64,000 nt of DNA. Source: Yponomeuta sedellus (lineage: Eukaryota > Arthropoda > Insecta > Lepidoptera > Yponomeutidae). The position numbers and the translations under genes were made by a program. This document shows positions 23,901 to 38,900 of this stretch, one piece after another (position 1 is the first letter of the stretch; every line of letters starts with the position of its first letter). The notes beneath the pieces are model-generated. The model made no database searches and had not been told where the DNA came from. It worked only from the letters and a program-made list of their open reading frames with translations. The stretch spans positions 6,545,913 through 6,609,912 of the forward strand of contig OW203723.1 in NCBI GenBank assembly GCA_934045075.1, read 5' to 3'.

Positions 23901-26900
23901 GGTAACAGACTATATGATCTTAAAAATGGAAAACTCTAGAAAACGGACAGTTTTTTTTTATGAGATTAAACAGATTATGACACTTCGAAATCGGAACTAA
24001 TATGACACTTAACTTCGAAATCAGAACTCTATCATCAGTACGAACACCGGCGGAAATTGGCGAATACTCTAGAGCCCGAGGTATATTCTAAAAGCTAACA
24101 GACTATACCTACTTACTCATACTATATTTACACAAAATATTATTGTGTTCAATATTTAATTGAGCCGAAACAAAAATCTCTTCCATAACGATATTAAATT
24201 GGCATATAAACCTAACTCAAGTAAAACATTATTGCAATTTCTCCAACACGTAAGCAACCGATATTTTTCCGTTGATAAATTCATGAAGAATGTTCTTTGA
24301 GTACCTAAAGTAAAGAAACTATTCAATTTCACTTTTTTTCATTGTAAAAAATTAAGAGCAATACCTTTACTGAGTAACCGAATCAATCAATTTGTCGTGG
24401 CTTCTTCGTGATTGGTCAGACGTAAGCTAGGACTAAATAAAATCAAATGCACATCCCCCGGGCCGTGAACCCGTCTGTCGATATCCAGTATCGTCTGCGC
24501 GAGCTTGTTAAGTTTTCCGTTGACCTTAACAAGCTCGGTTACTCAGTAAAGGCATTGGCCTTTACTGAGTAACCGAATCAATCAATTTGTCGTGGCTTCT
24601 TCGTGATTGGTCAGACGTAACCTAGGACGAAATAAAATCAACTTTATTGCACAAGACACACAGATCTAACTCACTTGCACATCCCCCGGGCCGTGAACCC
24701 GTCTGTCGATATCCAGTATCGTCTGCGCGAGCTTGTTAAGTTTTCCGTTGACCTTCTCGTTGTTTAGGAAATTTTCTTCCGTATGCCCGTCGGACATAAG
24801 GGTGAGAATGCGGCACAGGATGACGTGCTTCAGAGGGGTCTTGTTATACTTGCTGGCTAAGCGCGTGAACTCTTTCACTGCCATTTCTATGTTGTCACTG
24901 AAATTTAATGTTACTCTTATTAGGTACTAGCTGTGCCCCGCGTTGTTGCCCGCGGTTCATCGATTTTCCCATGGGAATAAGATATTTTCCCGCAGTAAAA
25001 CGTAGCCTATGTGTTAATACAGGGTGTCAGCTAACTCCACACCAAATTTTATTAAAATCGCCCCAGTTGTTTAGACGTGAAGAAGTGACAAACGTACACA
25101 CTCACAAACTTTCGCCTTTATAATATTAGTGTGTGATGTGATGTGATAGTGTCATCCAGCGGTATGGAGCGATGGTATCGGAGCGGTAGAGCACCGGCCT
25201 CAAATTCAGGAGGTTTTGGGTTCGAATCCAATGTACCAGTGACTTTATTTTCTTAAGTTATGTTTTTTTGTGCTGTGTGGTGTCGGCCTAGAGAATAGCA
25301 CCAACCCAAATTCTTCCCGCGGGTGTCGTTAAAGGCGACTAAGGGACTCAAGACGGAGGGTGGGCAGCAGCGCCTCCTGCAGTACAATTCTACCAAACTG
25401 CGATCCCAACCCGCATGCCCAGCGTGGGGATTATGGGCATTACCCCCTAATGATGGCACAACCTTGCGCTCATTAGGGGAGGGCTATGTCCAGCAGTGGA
25501 CTAATATAGCCTGAAGAAGAAGAACATTTGTGAACCGTGAATGAAAACATCGTGAAAAAACCTGTGTTTGAATAGTTCACACACCTCATAGCTTCTGACA
25601 GTAACACCAGCTACTAGTCTTGCAAGCCTCCACCAATCCGGACTTAGCCCCCTTGGAGGGGTATGGCCTATACCTTCCTTGGGGAAGAGACCCGTGTCCC
25701 TCATTAGGGACATAATGGGTTGATGATGATATCTTCATTGGCAAATCACCAACCCACGGTCGGTACGCGAGGTAATAATAGTAGAATCAATTCCCGAGGT
25801 ATTGATCTTTTACCCGTGTTAAACACTCTACTTTTCATTTCGGATATGAGGAAAATAAAAACTAATTTTTATAGTATTTTCTAAGGTTAACACGAGCTGT
25901 AGACATAATTAAAACTGTTTTTATACGGATTTATGCTCGTTTATTACATTTTTACAATTTTCCAACGTTTCGGCACTTTTTCAGGTGCCGTGGTCCCGGA
26001 TGACATCCGGGACCACGGCACCTGAAAAAGTGCCGAAACGTTGGAAAATTGTAAAAATGTAATAAACGAGCATAAATCCGTATAAAAACAGTTTTAACTA
26101 ATTTTTAATATTCAATTTTAGCATAAAAGATTATTACCTATTTTTTAATTCCGTCACAGATACATATAACAGATTAGTATCCCGCCAATTCATGTCGCCT
26201 TTTTAAATTTTAAATATGGAACTCACGGCGTAATTGTTGCGGCTTATTCCGCTAAAAGAAGTTTGCGCTAAGTTCACACTGGCTGTTTAGAAACTCACAT
26301 GGTCGCAGCTTTTTTTTTAATTAGTTTTCATTTACATAAAACTCTTCACAGCTGACAGTAGTTCTATTTTTAAAGTTCATTCCGGTGGGAAGTAATTTGT
26401 ATGAGTTTTTCCCTCCCTATGGAGGGAAAAGCAGCATGTTCCACCCAATAATCACATTAAAACAACACTACTTTCCGAGTATAAGAAATGAAAAAAACAC
26501 TTACGTCTTCAGATGAACCCGTATGAGCGGCCCAAGAAGCGTGTTCGTCGGTTTGCAGTAACCGTAGCCCGTCAGTGTGTTGAACATGTTCATGACCTCA
26601 ACCGGTGAGCCGTTAGCAGCCGTCGCGTCCAGTAACCGCCAACAGTTGAGCTCAATGCCGCGCCCGCCAGTTATTTTTCTGGGAAAAAAGAAAATTAGCT
26701 AAAACCTGTTAGCTTAGATCGACAGATAGAGATAGAGAAGGCTTTATTGCACAGACAGAAAAGAAGAAATACAAGCATGATTTCTTGAAATCTAAGTATG
26801 AAATAGTAGGCGCTCTTATCGCTTAAAGCGAGCTCTTCCTTTGGGAGAAGTGGATTGTATGAAGAATATAGTCGGTAAGTGCAAGTACACAAATAATAAA

Positions 26901-29900
26901 ATCGATAATATATTGATACCAAGTAGCGAAACATTGCAGTAATGTAAGTACTTATAATTACTTACATAACATATAAAGTACCCCAAGTCCCCCGTAATAT
27001 ATAAATCTTAAGACATCAGCGAACGTAAATGGCGTTGGCTGGGACACACCTTTCGAAGACCTGATAACCAAATGCCAAAGGTGACTCTCGATTGTTAAAA
27101 AACGGGGGAGGATCACATGACCCGGAAGACCGCCCCAGACGTGGAAGAAATCCGTTCGAGACGAAGGAGAAAGGAGTAACTTGGCTGGAGCTACCATCCC
27201 TAGCCATGAACCGAGATAAACATGTAAATCATTAATGTAGTAGGGAGACGGGTATCTTTCTGCATTGCAGGAAGGTGAGGTCATACTCCGCTACGGGAGC
27301 CAAGTTCGGCATGGTCATAAATATTTATCAAAATAAAGAGTTCGTCATAATAAAAAGCACATTCCCTCAAAAATATCTAATAATTACAAAATCACGCTGT
27401 TTTTTTACCGTTTCTTCGACTGCTCGTTGAGCATATCGATGGCGCGGGCGATCTTCTTCCGGTAGACCATCAGGGTGGCGAAGTCCACCACCTTGTACTC
27501 GTCCAGTGTGAAATTGGGCGTGGTCTTGCTTAGCTCGCCCAGCATGAGCTCCGCCTCATCTAACTCGCCAAGCTTCACGCGGAGGTCGAAGATTGATGCC
27601 TTCATGCCAGCGGAGAGGACCACCTAGCATCAGAATAGATAGATAATAAATAATGTTTTGTTTTTAAGTCGTCTATATATACGTCTCACTGCAGGGCACA
27701 GGCCCTACGACAAAGATATTATGGGAGAGTACTTAATTACCAGGCAATACTCGAACATCGTAAGGATACCTCTGTATCTGAGGTGTCAAATACCTCAGCT
27801 CTAAAGTTCTTAATTTTTTGAGAATTGAAGAAACTCTTTCGGTTTTTTATATTTACTTATTTATTTTTTACTATTAAATATGTCTACGAAACCGGAAGTA
27901 CGTCATCAGCTGAGATGGTACGGACTGTGAGTTTATGGTGATACACGAGATACCAGAATTAAAAATCGCCCAAGTTTGCAACACTTTTCACTCATATTTT
28001 ACGGGGAATCCCTCCAGTGTATTGTACTCGTACGTGAAGTTTAAGGAGAGGGAGAAAGGGTACAGAAAAACGTCATGGCGTCTTACATCGACGGGAGGGA
28101 GGGTCAAACATTTTTTTGGCCGCCTGCAGATTGTTGCTCTGACAGTAGGAATGCCGGAATTTGCGCAGCACGTCTCCTGTGTGTATTGTTTTTACTAAAG
28201 TACCTCTCTCTTTCTTCATTCTGGCACTAAGCGGCGATCTCTTTACCCGCCTGCAGGTTGTTGCTGCGACAGAGTATTCTTGTAACGGCTTGCGCAGCTA
28301 ATTGAAAGTAATATAATTATACACTATAATTCTCACTTTTTTTTCTCTGTATCTCTTTCTCTCTGACTTTAAATACTCACTCCTTCTTTCTCGCACTTAG
28401 CGGCGATCTCCTTGGCTGCCTGCAGATTGTTGCTGCGACAGTGTTTCTGCAGTAGTTTACGCAACACGCCTCGCGTGTTCATTCCTTTGGCCTCCAGCTC
28501 GGCGAGGTGAGCTTGCAAATGCTCCTCGTTCATTGATTTCTGTTGAAAGAGAAAACCTCAGGCTTTTATTTAAAATGGTCGAGGAGGACAAAAGTGGCAA
28601 GGGGGCTGCCTTACCCCTTAGTAATTTTTGTAATCATTCTGGGTCGTTGTAATCTATTGTAATCAAACCGCAGGGCAGATAAACTCGGTGATATTCGGGG
28701 TTGGACACGGCGGAATGGGGAGGACATGAGAAACACAAATTGTTAAAATAAAACAATAAAATATTGGTTTTCGGGCTTTTCAAGTTCTCAAACAATGCGA
28801 AAAATCAAAATAGGTACTGTAATAATAAGAAAACATAATTATTACATTTCGTTTTTTTATCGGATTCTAAAAGGGTGTAGAATGTACAAAAATATTATTT
28901 TACGACATAACTCAAACATTGATAAACACTCCGTACATTGTAAGGCCTTACGTTCAAGTTGTGTCAATGAAGTTGTGACATCATTGACACGTTATTAACC
29001 ACATGAATAGAATGACTTTTTGACAGGTCATACTATGAAAAGTAAGATAACAATTAACCACATTTATTTATTATTTAATGGGCCTCTTCGATTATATTGA
29101 AACATTTTTAGGCAAGTTCTCCACCGCTTAAGTATTTGACCTTAAAAAATACTAAAAATTATTCTAACTCTCAAGAGTACAAGGACAGACAGGTCCTATA
29201 TGACACGTCATTATTTTACAAACTTTCTACACAAATAGAAAAAAAGGTTACATTATAATTGAAAATAATATGGTCAGAGTGGAGTTATTTCCCCGCTGCC
29301 TTTGTCTCCACTACACTACGGCCCGAAGGCAGCGGCTTTCACTTTTATGTTACATTGACATTTAGCAAATAGAATGTAAATTCTTTACGTTGAAAGAAAT
29401 TGAATTGAATTATTATTTCTTACCGGGTGTGCCATCTGATGGGCGAATATCTCAGTCTCGTCCACCAGTCGGTCGTCCGTAATGTCTATGAGCGCCTGCT
29501 TGATGCTCTCAGCTAATGCTGTCTCGCACTTGGCCGGTATACGAGATATGCAGAAATCCGCCGCCGTGGTGGAGATTGTGAGCTTCTTCGCTTTCAATTC
29601 CTACAAAATAATAACGTACAGTGTTAGCTTTTAGAATATACCTCGGGCTCTAGAGTAGGCTTCGGTTTTCGCCGAAAGCACACGAGTTGTAATACTACTT
29701 CCTGCCCTGTATAAAACTTTTCTTCGCTATTTTGAAAGGTTAAGTTAAATTAAGTGTTATATTAGTTCCGATATTTCTATTACACGAGTATATATCCGAT
29801 TCTATCCGATAGTAGCCGAGGTATATTTTAAAAGCTAACAGACTGTAGGCCTTTGCAACTACGTGATGAGACGATTTATACGGCGTTCAGTAGCACCAAC

Positions 29901-32900
29901 ACTCACATTAGGTGAGTGAAGGGACTCGAACGCTGCAGAGCCTGGGTTTTTAGATGGCTTGCCTAGCACCTATACTACACTGACCAAAGGGAAGATCGCA
30001 GGAGTCGATGCTTAATAAACCATTAAAGTTAATAGACATAACTTTACCATTTCATCTGAGTTACATTAAATATTTGTTCTATTAACAATATCACCATATT
30101 ACTATGCCCACTGCGGGACATAGGCCTCCCTATGTCCCGCAGTGGGCGTCGAATGGCTGTAGTTGATTAACCATATACCCTTTGCATACAAAGCTAAATT
30201 GTAATGTAAAAACTAAATTAGATTAACCTCCTGGCTCATAAACATGTGTACGCATATGTTTATTTTTCAGATTTACCACGAGTTTTAAGTTCAAATTATT
30301 CATGTAAGAGGTCCCGGGTTCGAATCCCGGCTGGGGACAAAAAACAACCTCCGGTCTTGGATGTTTACATGTTTGTGATGACGTTGGTTCTGGTTCTCAC
30401 GACACAGAGTATCCTAGTGAGGGGCCAGAAGCAATGTATGTGCCTGTATATAATGTTATTTTTAACTAACCTCGACCAACTTGGCAAAGTCCAATACGTC
30501 TTCGCTGACTTTCCGATGCTGCATGAACTCACACAAGAAACGTCCGATCCAGTCTTTATCCTTGTCAGAAGCCTTTTTGGTAATGTCTTCGAGGATGTAG
30601 ACCGTGGACGTGACGTCATTGGTCGTGAAGTAGCCTTTCAGGAGAGGTTTCAGTAACCGGTCTGCTTCGATCTTGCCTTGGAATATTTCGCCTGAGGATA
30701 GAGGTTATTTGAGTTCAGACTCTGTGCTAAGGATTCATTTGAATGTTAGGTTTGATTGTGTCCTTTGGCGAGCGCTAGAGACTTGGAATTGAAATATTTA
30801 TTTCCTAAAAACGATCGAAAAGTCACAGATCTCTGGTCGGCGTTCAAGAATTTACGAATCTGTCTGAGTCTATCAACTTAAAAATGTTTTTACGTCTAAG
30901 AATGTTAATTTTTTCACTGCCGGGAATTACCAAAGTGACTAAGTGTGAGAACTTGTACATTTTTCTATCCCTACAACTTACCAATGTCGTCATATTTTAG
31001 CCTCTAAATAGGTTTTTAAATGTCGTCATATCCAAGAACTCATCAATATTGTTGAGTCGAACAACGTACCAAACTCTAACCACACATAACTTACCGATCT
31101 CGCTAGCCGCACGGACCTGACCCATATTCAGGAGCGTCTCCATCACCGGCGTGAGGACTAAGGAGACGGGAAGTCCAGTGTCCAGGAATTTCTTCATCAG
31201 ATTTTGTGGCGATGTGAAGCTGACGTGAGGTAGGACGAATTCTATGATCGTGTCGTAGTCGGGCATAACTTCACTGGTTACCATTATGCGGAGAGTGTTC
31301 ATTATACCTGGAAAGGAGATTGTGCCTCTAAAATAAGTGTAAGTGATAAGTACAAGTCCGCAATCAGACTGGCTATAGAGCCAGGGTGGCATTTGCCGGC
31401 CTGTCCTCCCAACCGATTTTTTACCTTCAACCTTTGAAATTTCAACTTGATCTTGGACCGAGCCACAAGAAATTACTTTTTTGGTTCACCCATCCCAGTA
31501 ATTTACTCATGCGATTTTTGGTAATCATGATATATTCGTTCTCATTACACTTCTTCTTATTCTTCAGGCCATAGTATGAAGTCCACTGCTGGACTCTCCT
31601 CTAATGGAGGTTATTAGGGGAGAAGAACAGAAAGACGAAGTAAAAGATTATGTAAACTCTCTTTTACAATATGTTAAAATTGTAGTCTATTCACTCACCT
31701 TTCTCTCCGTAGGACTTGGAATTGTGAATGAGTATCGGCCAGAAATAATGCGGTCTGATGGGCATGCCCAGCTGTTTCATATTGGTGAAAATGTCCAAAG
31801 CCATGGGAACCTTTCCGAGCTGCAGTGCCGCCTCGCATGCGCTCTGAAGCGCTATTGGGTTGCGCCCGCTCGACATCAACTCTTTGGTGATTAGGTTTAT
31901 TATGCTGGTTGGCTAGAATAGAAGAGAATGAAGAATATTACACGTATAAGATAGTTCGCCTGTTTCCCGATAGAACTTCATTTTTTGTCAGTTGTACTCG
32001 TAATTGTTTTTTTTTTAAATTTTGTGGTATTTTAAATATTATGGAGTGGTGCTGCCTTAACTTTTATGGCCATGGTACACTAGCAAATCTCTTTTATTTT
32101 ATGAATCTAGTAATTTAATATTAAATTCGGGTCGGGTAAGGCTTCCATCGCAGGAAGGTTAGCCAATACTCCACCACGGGCCAAGATCGGGTTGTTGGAG
32201 GATTGTAAGACAGTAGCGGGCCTTACTGTCAGTAGTTATCAGCAAGAGAAGAGTCAGGAAGCGACCCGTGCCCCAGCAGTGGGGACATACAAAGGGTTGA
32301 TGTTCATAACTAGGCCCTAAAGGTTCAACATTGTAGCTACAAAAAAATTCAGATTAAGACTCTATGTTATATCTATGTATTATCGTTTGTGAGGCTTATC
32401 ATTATTATTATTATTCAGCCCCCAAATGACTTGTATTATAGGTGCTAACTCGACGATAGATTTAATACAATACATAGATAACATCCAAGACCCGAGACAA
32501 ACTAGAAAAATTTGTTTCCTAGTTTGACCCGGCCGGGGATTGAACCCGAGACCTTCGGTTTTACAGCAGCGTGCCAAACCGCTGCGCCACGGAGGCCGTC
32601 AATAACATAACATTTATATAGAAGCACATACATTGCTTCTGACCCCACACTAGGATACCCTGTGTCGTGGGAACCAGAAACAACGACATCACAAACATGT
32701 AAACATCCAAGACCTGGGTTTTTTTTTGTTCCCAGCCGGGATTCGAACCCGGGACCTCTTGCACGGTAGGCAGACGCGCTACCGCTACGCCACAGAGGTC
32801 TTCAGTCAATAATAATGCATAATATTTACCATGGCAGCCTTCACGCAGTCCCGGACGAGGCTGCGTCCGTGCAGGCCGGTGTCATCTTTCGGTCCGAACG

Positions 32901-35900
32901 AAGGCAGCGGGAGGCATTTGTAAATCTCCAGCGCCACCATCGGGTAGTTTTGGAACACCAGCAATGTACACACGCTTTGCATCAGGGGCGAGATGGAGGG
33001 GCTGCTTAGGGTCTCTTGCGGAAGGTAGCGGAGGACCTGGAAGTTTGTATCAGTATCAACCCTTGTATGTCCCCACTGCTGGAGCACGGGTCTCTTCCTG
33101 CGTCGCAGGAAGGTTAGGCTAGGTTATACTCCACCACGAGGGCCAAGTCCGGGTTGGTGGAAGATTGCAAGACAGTGGCAGGCCTTACTGTCAGAAGTTA
33201 TCAAGCCGCCCATAAGGCCTCTGACATGGCTTAACGACTGCCATTACATGACAACCGGCACCAACGGCTTTACGTGCCTTGCGAAGCACGGAAGCGGTCG
33301 GAAAAAATGCCACTAGCGGTAGTCTCGGGACGGTCGCCCATCCCGCACCTGACCGCGTTTGTTGTTGCTTAACCAAATTATTGATTCCAATCACTCGGTT
33401 CGACTAGGCCACGAGCGCTTCAGAAGTTTGTAAATCACCGTTAATCTTAGAGAGCGCTGAAAAGTCTCATGGGAACTGTGAAAATGTCGCGATATGATTG
33501 ATTATTTTTTTACGTTCGGCCAACAGTGGAACACCCTTGTTTTGGGGTCTACAGTTCAGAAAAACATAGACATAAAATTTAGGACAAACAAAAAAATTGC
33601 TTTAATTTGGTTCTTGAATGTCCATGGTGGTTCAAAACTAAAGGCGCTTTTGGGTGCTAACTACCGTCAGCAATGGAATATTAATCATAACTTCTTAAAC
33701 AGGGCGTCCCAAAGTTATGGGCCATGAAGGGAAAATACCTTAAATATCGTAGATGAGGGTATTTTGCTGAAAGAAGACTTTATGTTATTTTTAAAAGTTA
33801 GTAATTCTGCATTCAAAGTATTTCTAAAAGTTACTTGCAATATAAATAACATAAAGTCTCCTTTCAGCAAAATACCCTATTTACAATATTTAAGGTACTT
33901 TCCCTTCATGGTCCATAACTTTGAGACGCCCTGTATAGAACGTTTTTTTTTTCAAAATATAAACATCATAGATCTTAACCACTAAGTATGTCAATTATTT
34001 TTAGAACCTAGGATCAACAACCTATGAGTTTAATCGATTTCGAACCGCCAAAACATCCAGTTTTGGCGGAAACCGTTTAGATAAATCGTACGAGTAGGTT
34101 GTTGATACTACGTTCTAGGCTGCATGTTCTAATACCTATCATAGATTAAGATTTTACATGTTTTTTGAACAAAAATTTATTGAAAAACAAGTTACGATTT
34201 TTATTTCATTAGCGGCTCTAGTTCCCAAAGCGCCTTTTAATACAAAACAAAATGACGGTGTACCCACGTTTTTAACAAATTTTAATCTTTTTCAAAGATA
34301 TATTGAAAACTTTGAACTCTTAATTGTAAATAAGTGTCATTTTTGCCAGACACAACATAAGACTAACTTGACACCGAGTTCCAAACAGCTACCATATAGA
34401 GGCAATTCAATTCTTCATATACCTTTCGTATAGACAAATAATCCCCCGTAGGCGCTAAAGTCTTCACAATCTCCATGATATGATTCTCCTTGAAAGCAAT
34501 TCCACTGCTGACAGCTTTCTTCATCTCCTGAAGCATCATCTCACTGGCATTGTTGAAGGCTAAGGCCCGGGCAACGGCCGTGTAGGTGTCTGCTGACTCT
34601 TCTATCTTGAGCGACTTCATCATTGTACGGACTTCTGGGATGGTCTTTACATTTCTAGACAATAAAACAAAATATATATCTATTCGAACCCGCGACCTCC
34701 ACTCCCTGTATTACGTACAGGTTGGATTTTTTAGCCTCTAAATAGGTTTTTAAATTTGTCCTTAGCACAGGTTAGTGCACTAAAAATAATATAAAAATAT
34801 ATATCACTTCACATCACACTAATATTAACTTATCACTAAAAGCAAAGCTTATTACAAGCTTTGCTTTTAGTAATAAGGCCGCCATTTGTACTGTATTTTT
34901 TTTTATATAATTTCTGTTACTGTAATTTCTGTGTACAATAAAGAATATTCTATCTATCTGTCTATCTAATATTATAAAGGGTAAAGTTTGTGAGTGTATA
35001 TTACTTCTTCACGTCTAAACGGCTGGAGCGATTTTATTAAAGGATAGGATAGGATTTAGGATTGACCATTTTGTTTGAGCATCAGGCTAAACGTGAACAG
35101 AGTATCAGTAAAAAGATAACTTTGTCAATATTTCTTATTTATTTTTACACAAATAATTTTGCTTTCTTCGTTGTAACCATTGAACGTAAAAATAAAAAAA
35201 AAAAATTGCTGGATCGACATTCTTGTTGAGATGAAAGACGCCATTGGCCTCCATTTTTAAAAGTTTCAAGTTTTTTTAGGTACGTAAGTACATGTTTTAA
35301 AATTAAAAAATGTGACTGACATAATCACAAAAAAAGTTTTTAAAATATCACAAAACAGTTTGTGATTGACACTATTGACAGCTATTTTTTGTTGCCAGAA
35401 AAAAATTAATTGATTTCCGATTCGATTCTTGTCGTATTTCTTTTCATTTGCTCGTGAGGGGTTTGTGAGAAGCTAAAGATATTAATTGATACACTTTTGC
35501 CTATTTATTCATTCCACACGAAACATTGTTTACAAAACATACCTCATTGTTTACAAAACACACTAAAAAGAACATAACATAAATCATGATATGAATTATT
35601 TCCCAATCGATTATAAATTAATAATTAGTACTGGCAACACCAAAGCCGAAATTGGCAAAAAAAGACAGGAAGAAAACTTATTATACCTATTGATTGTTTT
35701 CATCGTTTAAATGGTTACTCCGAAAATATAAAAAATATTCGTGTTTTTATTAATAATGACCATTTATTACTTTGTATCATTATGAACATGCTGTTCACGC
35801 ATAGCCGAAAGTGGTCAATGTCATTTGGTCTGAAGTTAGCTGACACCCTGGATGAACACATAAGCTACGATTTACTGCGGGAAAAAGTCTTATTCCCATG

Positions 35901-38900
35901 GGAAGATCGATAAGCCGCGGGGCACAGATTTTTTTAAATATATATGTATGCAGCTACCTTACTATGTGCTTGTTTCAAATATTTATCAGTTATTTTAAAG
36001 TTAGTTTAATTGCCGCACTCAGAGACGTCCATTAAATTTAATGTTTATTTATATAATCACTATTTTTCACTTATTATCAATGAAACTGAAAAGGACAACA
36101 GCATACTTAATCGGAGATTAACTTTAATTGACGTTTCTGAGTGCGGCGGTAAGTATTCTCACTAATATAAATAACTCATTTGTCTATCTTCTATAACCCT
36201 ATATATTTTATGTAAACATTGTTTCTTACCCAGATTTTCCTTGACAAATGATCAGAGAGTTGAATATATCTTCCGTGGCCGGAATGTCTTGAGCCTTCAT
36301 GTTCGATATGACCTCTGTGGCCTGGTTTACATCACCTGCCTGTAAATACCACTCTGACTTAAGCATAAGCAGCATACATGCGTCGCAAAACAGGGCACAT
36401 GGCCTCTCTCTCTCTCTCTCAGGGAGAAAGTCTAGGTTACATCACAAAGTGTATCGCAGATTGGAGATTTCAAGCGCTATCATACAGCTCATTGACTAAG
36501 GGATCAAATATGTTAGCGTGTATGTATATCCGCCAACCCGGACTTTGCCCCCATGGACGAATATGGCCTAACCTTGCTGCGATGCAAAAAGAGACCCGTG
36601 CCCCAGCAGTAGTGACATACAAGGGTTGCTATTGTATATATGTGAACCCTTCAATGTCTGAGGGTTTAATATACCTTACAATGGTATGTATTCACAAAAT
36701 GTACAATAATGTAATTGGTATATGGCAGAATCAAACCAAAGACCTTTTTCTCTTAATACCTTCAACCAATGTGCTACCACCGCCTTCATCAATTCTGAAT
36801 TCAAAAATCAATTCAGAATTTGATTTTAACCTACTTAATTTAATTGACCTTATCTATGTGTCCATTTGGATGTAGCTCTTGCCTTTTGAGAACTTACAAT
36901 TGGGGTGATTTTGAGGACCTAGTTCAACCCTTTGTATGTCCCCACTGATGGGGCATGGGCCTCTCCCTGCATCTCAGGAAGGTCCCTACCTATTACCTAC
37001 ATGCTCTAAATCATCCCAATTTTAAGGTTATTTACGAGTAAGCTTAGGGTCTAAAGTGAGTGTAAAATCTTTTATTTTGGTTTGTGAATGTGAACTGCAT
37101 GTAAGTGATATCCACGCAAAGCTGCTTTTGTATTTACTAAATTGTATTTATTAAATTGAATTTTACTATTTTTTTGCAAAATTGTGATATTGAAGTTCTT
37201 AGTTTACATAAAACTCTTGTTTAGTTATCTATCTATCTGTTTTACCCACCACAATACCGCAAAATTATTTCTTTAAGTTTACCTCTCCCAATGCTCTCAT
37301 CAGCAGCTCATAGGTCGCTGTATTAGGCTTGCATGGAGTCATTTGCTGTATGAATACTGCGGCGGTAAGGGTTCTGCCGTTGGCAACGTAGACTCGAAGC
37401 AGCTCATTGTAATGGTCCACTGTGAACTTCGTGTGGGGCCTGGAACATTTCAGTGGTATTTATATCTACCTTTAGATTCAAGGGAGTAAGTCCGTTTACC
37501 TATTTTTTAAGCTCTATGTCCACAGATCCACACATCAGAAAAACTACAAAAATTCGAATTACTTCAATAATAAAAAACTTATCAAAATTGGTTTTCCCAT
37601 ATAATTTTAAATAAAATTTTAGTAAACTATGAAAGAAAACATTGTAAGAAAACCTAAGTGTCAGACGTTTTCTGCCACAGTGCCAATCCACGGAGGGCAG
37701 ACGAGAAATTAAGCCCAAACTCTCTCTTTCTGAGAAATCTGTGCCCTGCAGTGGGATACATATGGGAAACAAAAAAAACACACAACACAATCACCTGTCC
37801 CAGTCCTGAACAAGGATACCCTGTGCTATGGTAATCAGGCAAGAAGATCACAAATCAAACAAAACAAACTTTTCTGAAGTACCAACAGTAAGAGTACTGA
37901 TTAGCACTAACTTTGTGTTGTGGACATAGCCAGCATAGTTTTACTTATTAGATAGATAGGGAACACGATTAATTCTAAAAATAATACTATGTGAATGAGA
38001 AAAAACACTCGCATAAAAAGTAACATAATTGGTTTCTATAGACTAAACTTATAAAATTAAAAGATATACCAAGTTCTTCTTCTTCTTTAGGCTATATTAT
38101 GAGGGTCCACTGCTGGACATGGCCCTCCTTTAATGAGTGCCATAGGGCCCTGTCTTCAGCTTGCCGCATCCGGCATCTGTAACCTGGCAATATGTTCTAT
38201 CTCTAATTGGTCAACTTTACAGTATGGACAAAAAATGTGTTTTCAATTCCATAGACAAAGATCCCAGGAGGAGTCTAATGAAGTCAATTTACTGCAAATT
38301 TTCAAACCTTTATCAAAATGTAACAATGTGACTCGGTAAGGGTTAAGCTATATGACAAAATGAGGTCAGAATGTGTTTTATCCAAAATATGAGAGACTTA
38401 TTGCCAGATCACAGTTTTAAGGTACTAACTTCAAAGTTGCCCATATTTGCTCAGCCAGTGCCATGCGATTGGCAGGTGTTTCATCAGGCAACCACTCTGT
38501 ACAACACCGTATCAAGAACAGACTCTGTTTCTTAGTAGAAAAGTTAAACTCTTTAATCTTAGCAATAACCCTCATGAGGTCATTCTTGTAGACCCTGTTT
38601 TTCTGATGCAAATCAGAGTTCAAACTGGCCATTTGTTTTTCCAATACGTCTTCGTCTGAAAGTGAGCTTTCAGGTTGACTTGTCTTATCTTTCTTGTATG
38701 ATTGAGTCTTGAAAGAGCTTATAGTTTTGGAATCATATTTTCTTATTTTAGAGTTGAACAGTACAGTTGCGGAGCTTAAAGATCTGTAAAAAAGATTGTG
38801 TCAACATTAACGTTGCATTAATTGTAGACAAACGCAAAAATTTCGTAAGTAAAGGGGCTCTGAACTACAACTAACCTACAAGTTTTGTTTTGAACACATT

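Noticed and set aside
30246..30656. 136-codon plus-strand frame
   Set aside because: Runs through a SINE and antisense to LRPPRC exon 9.
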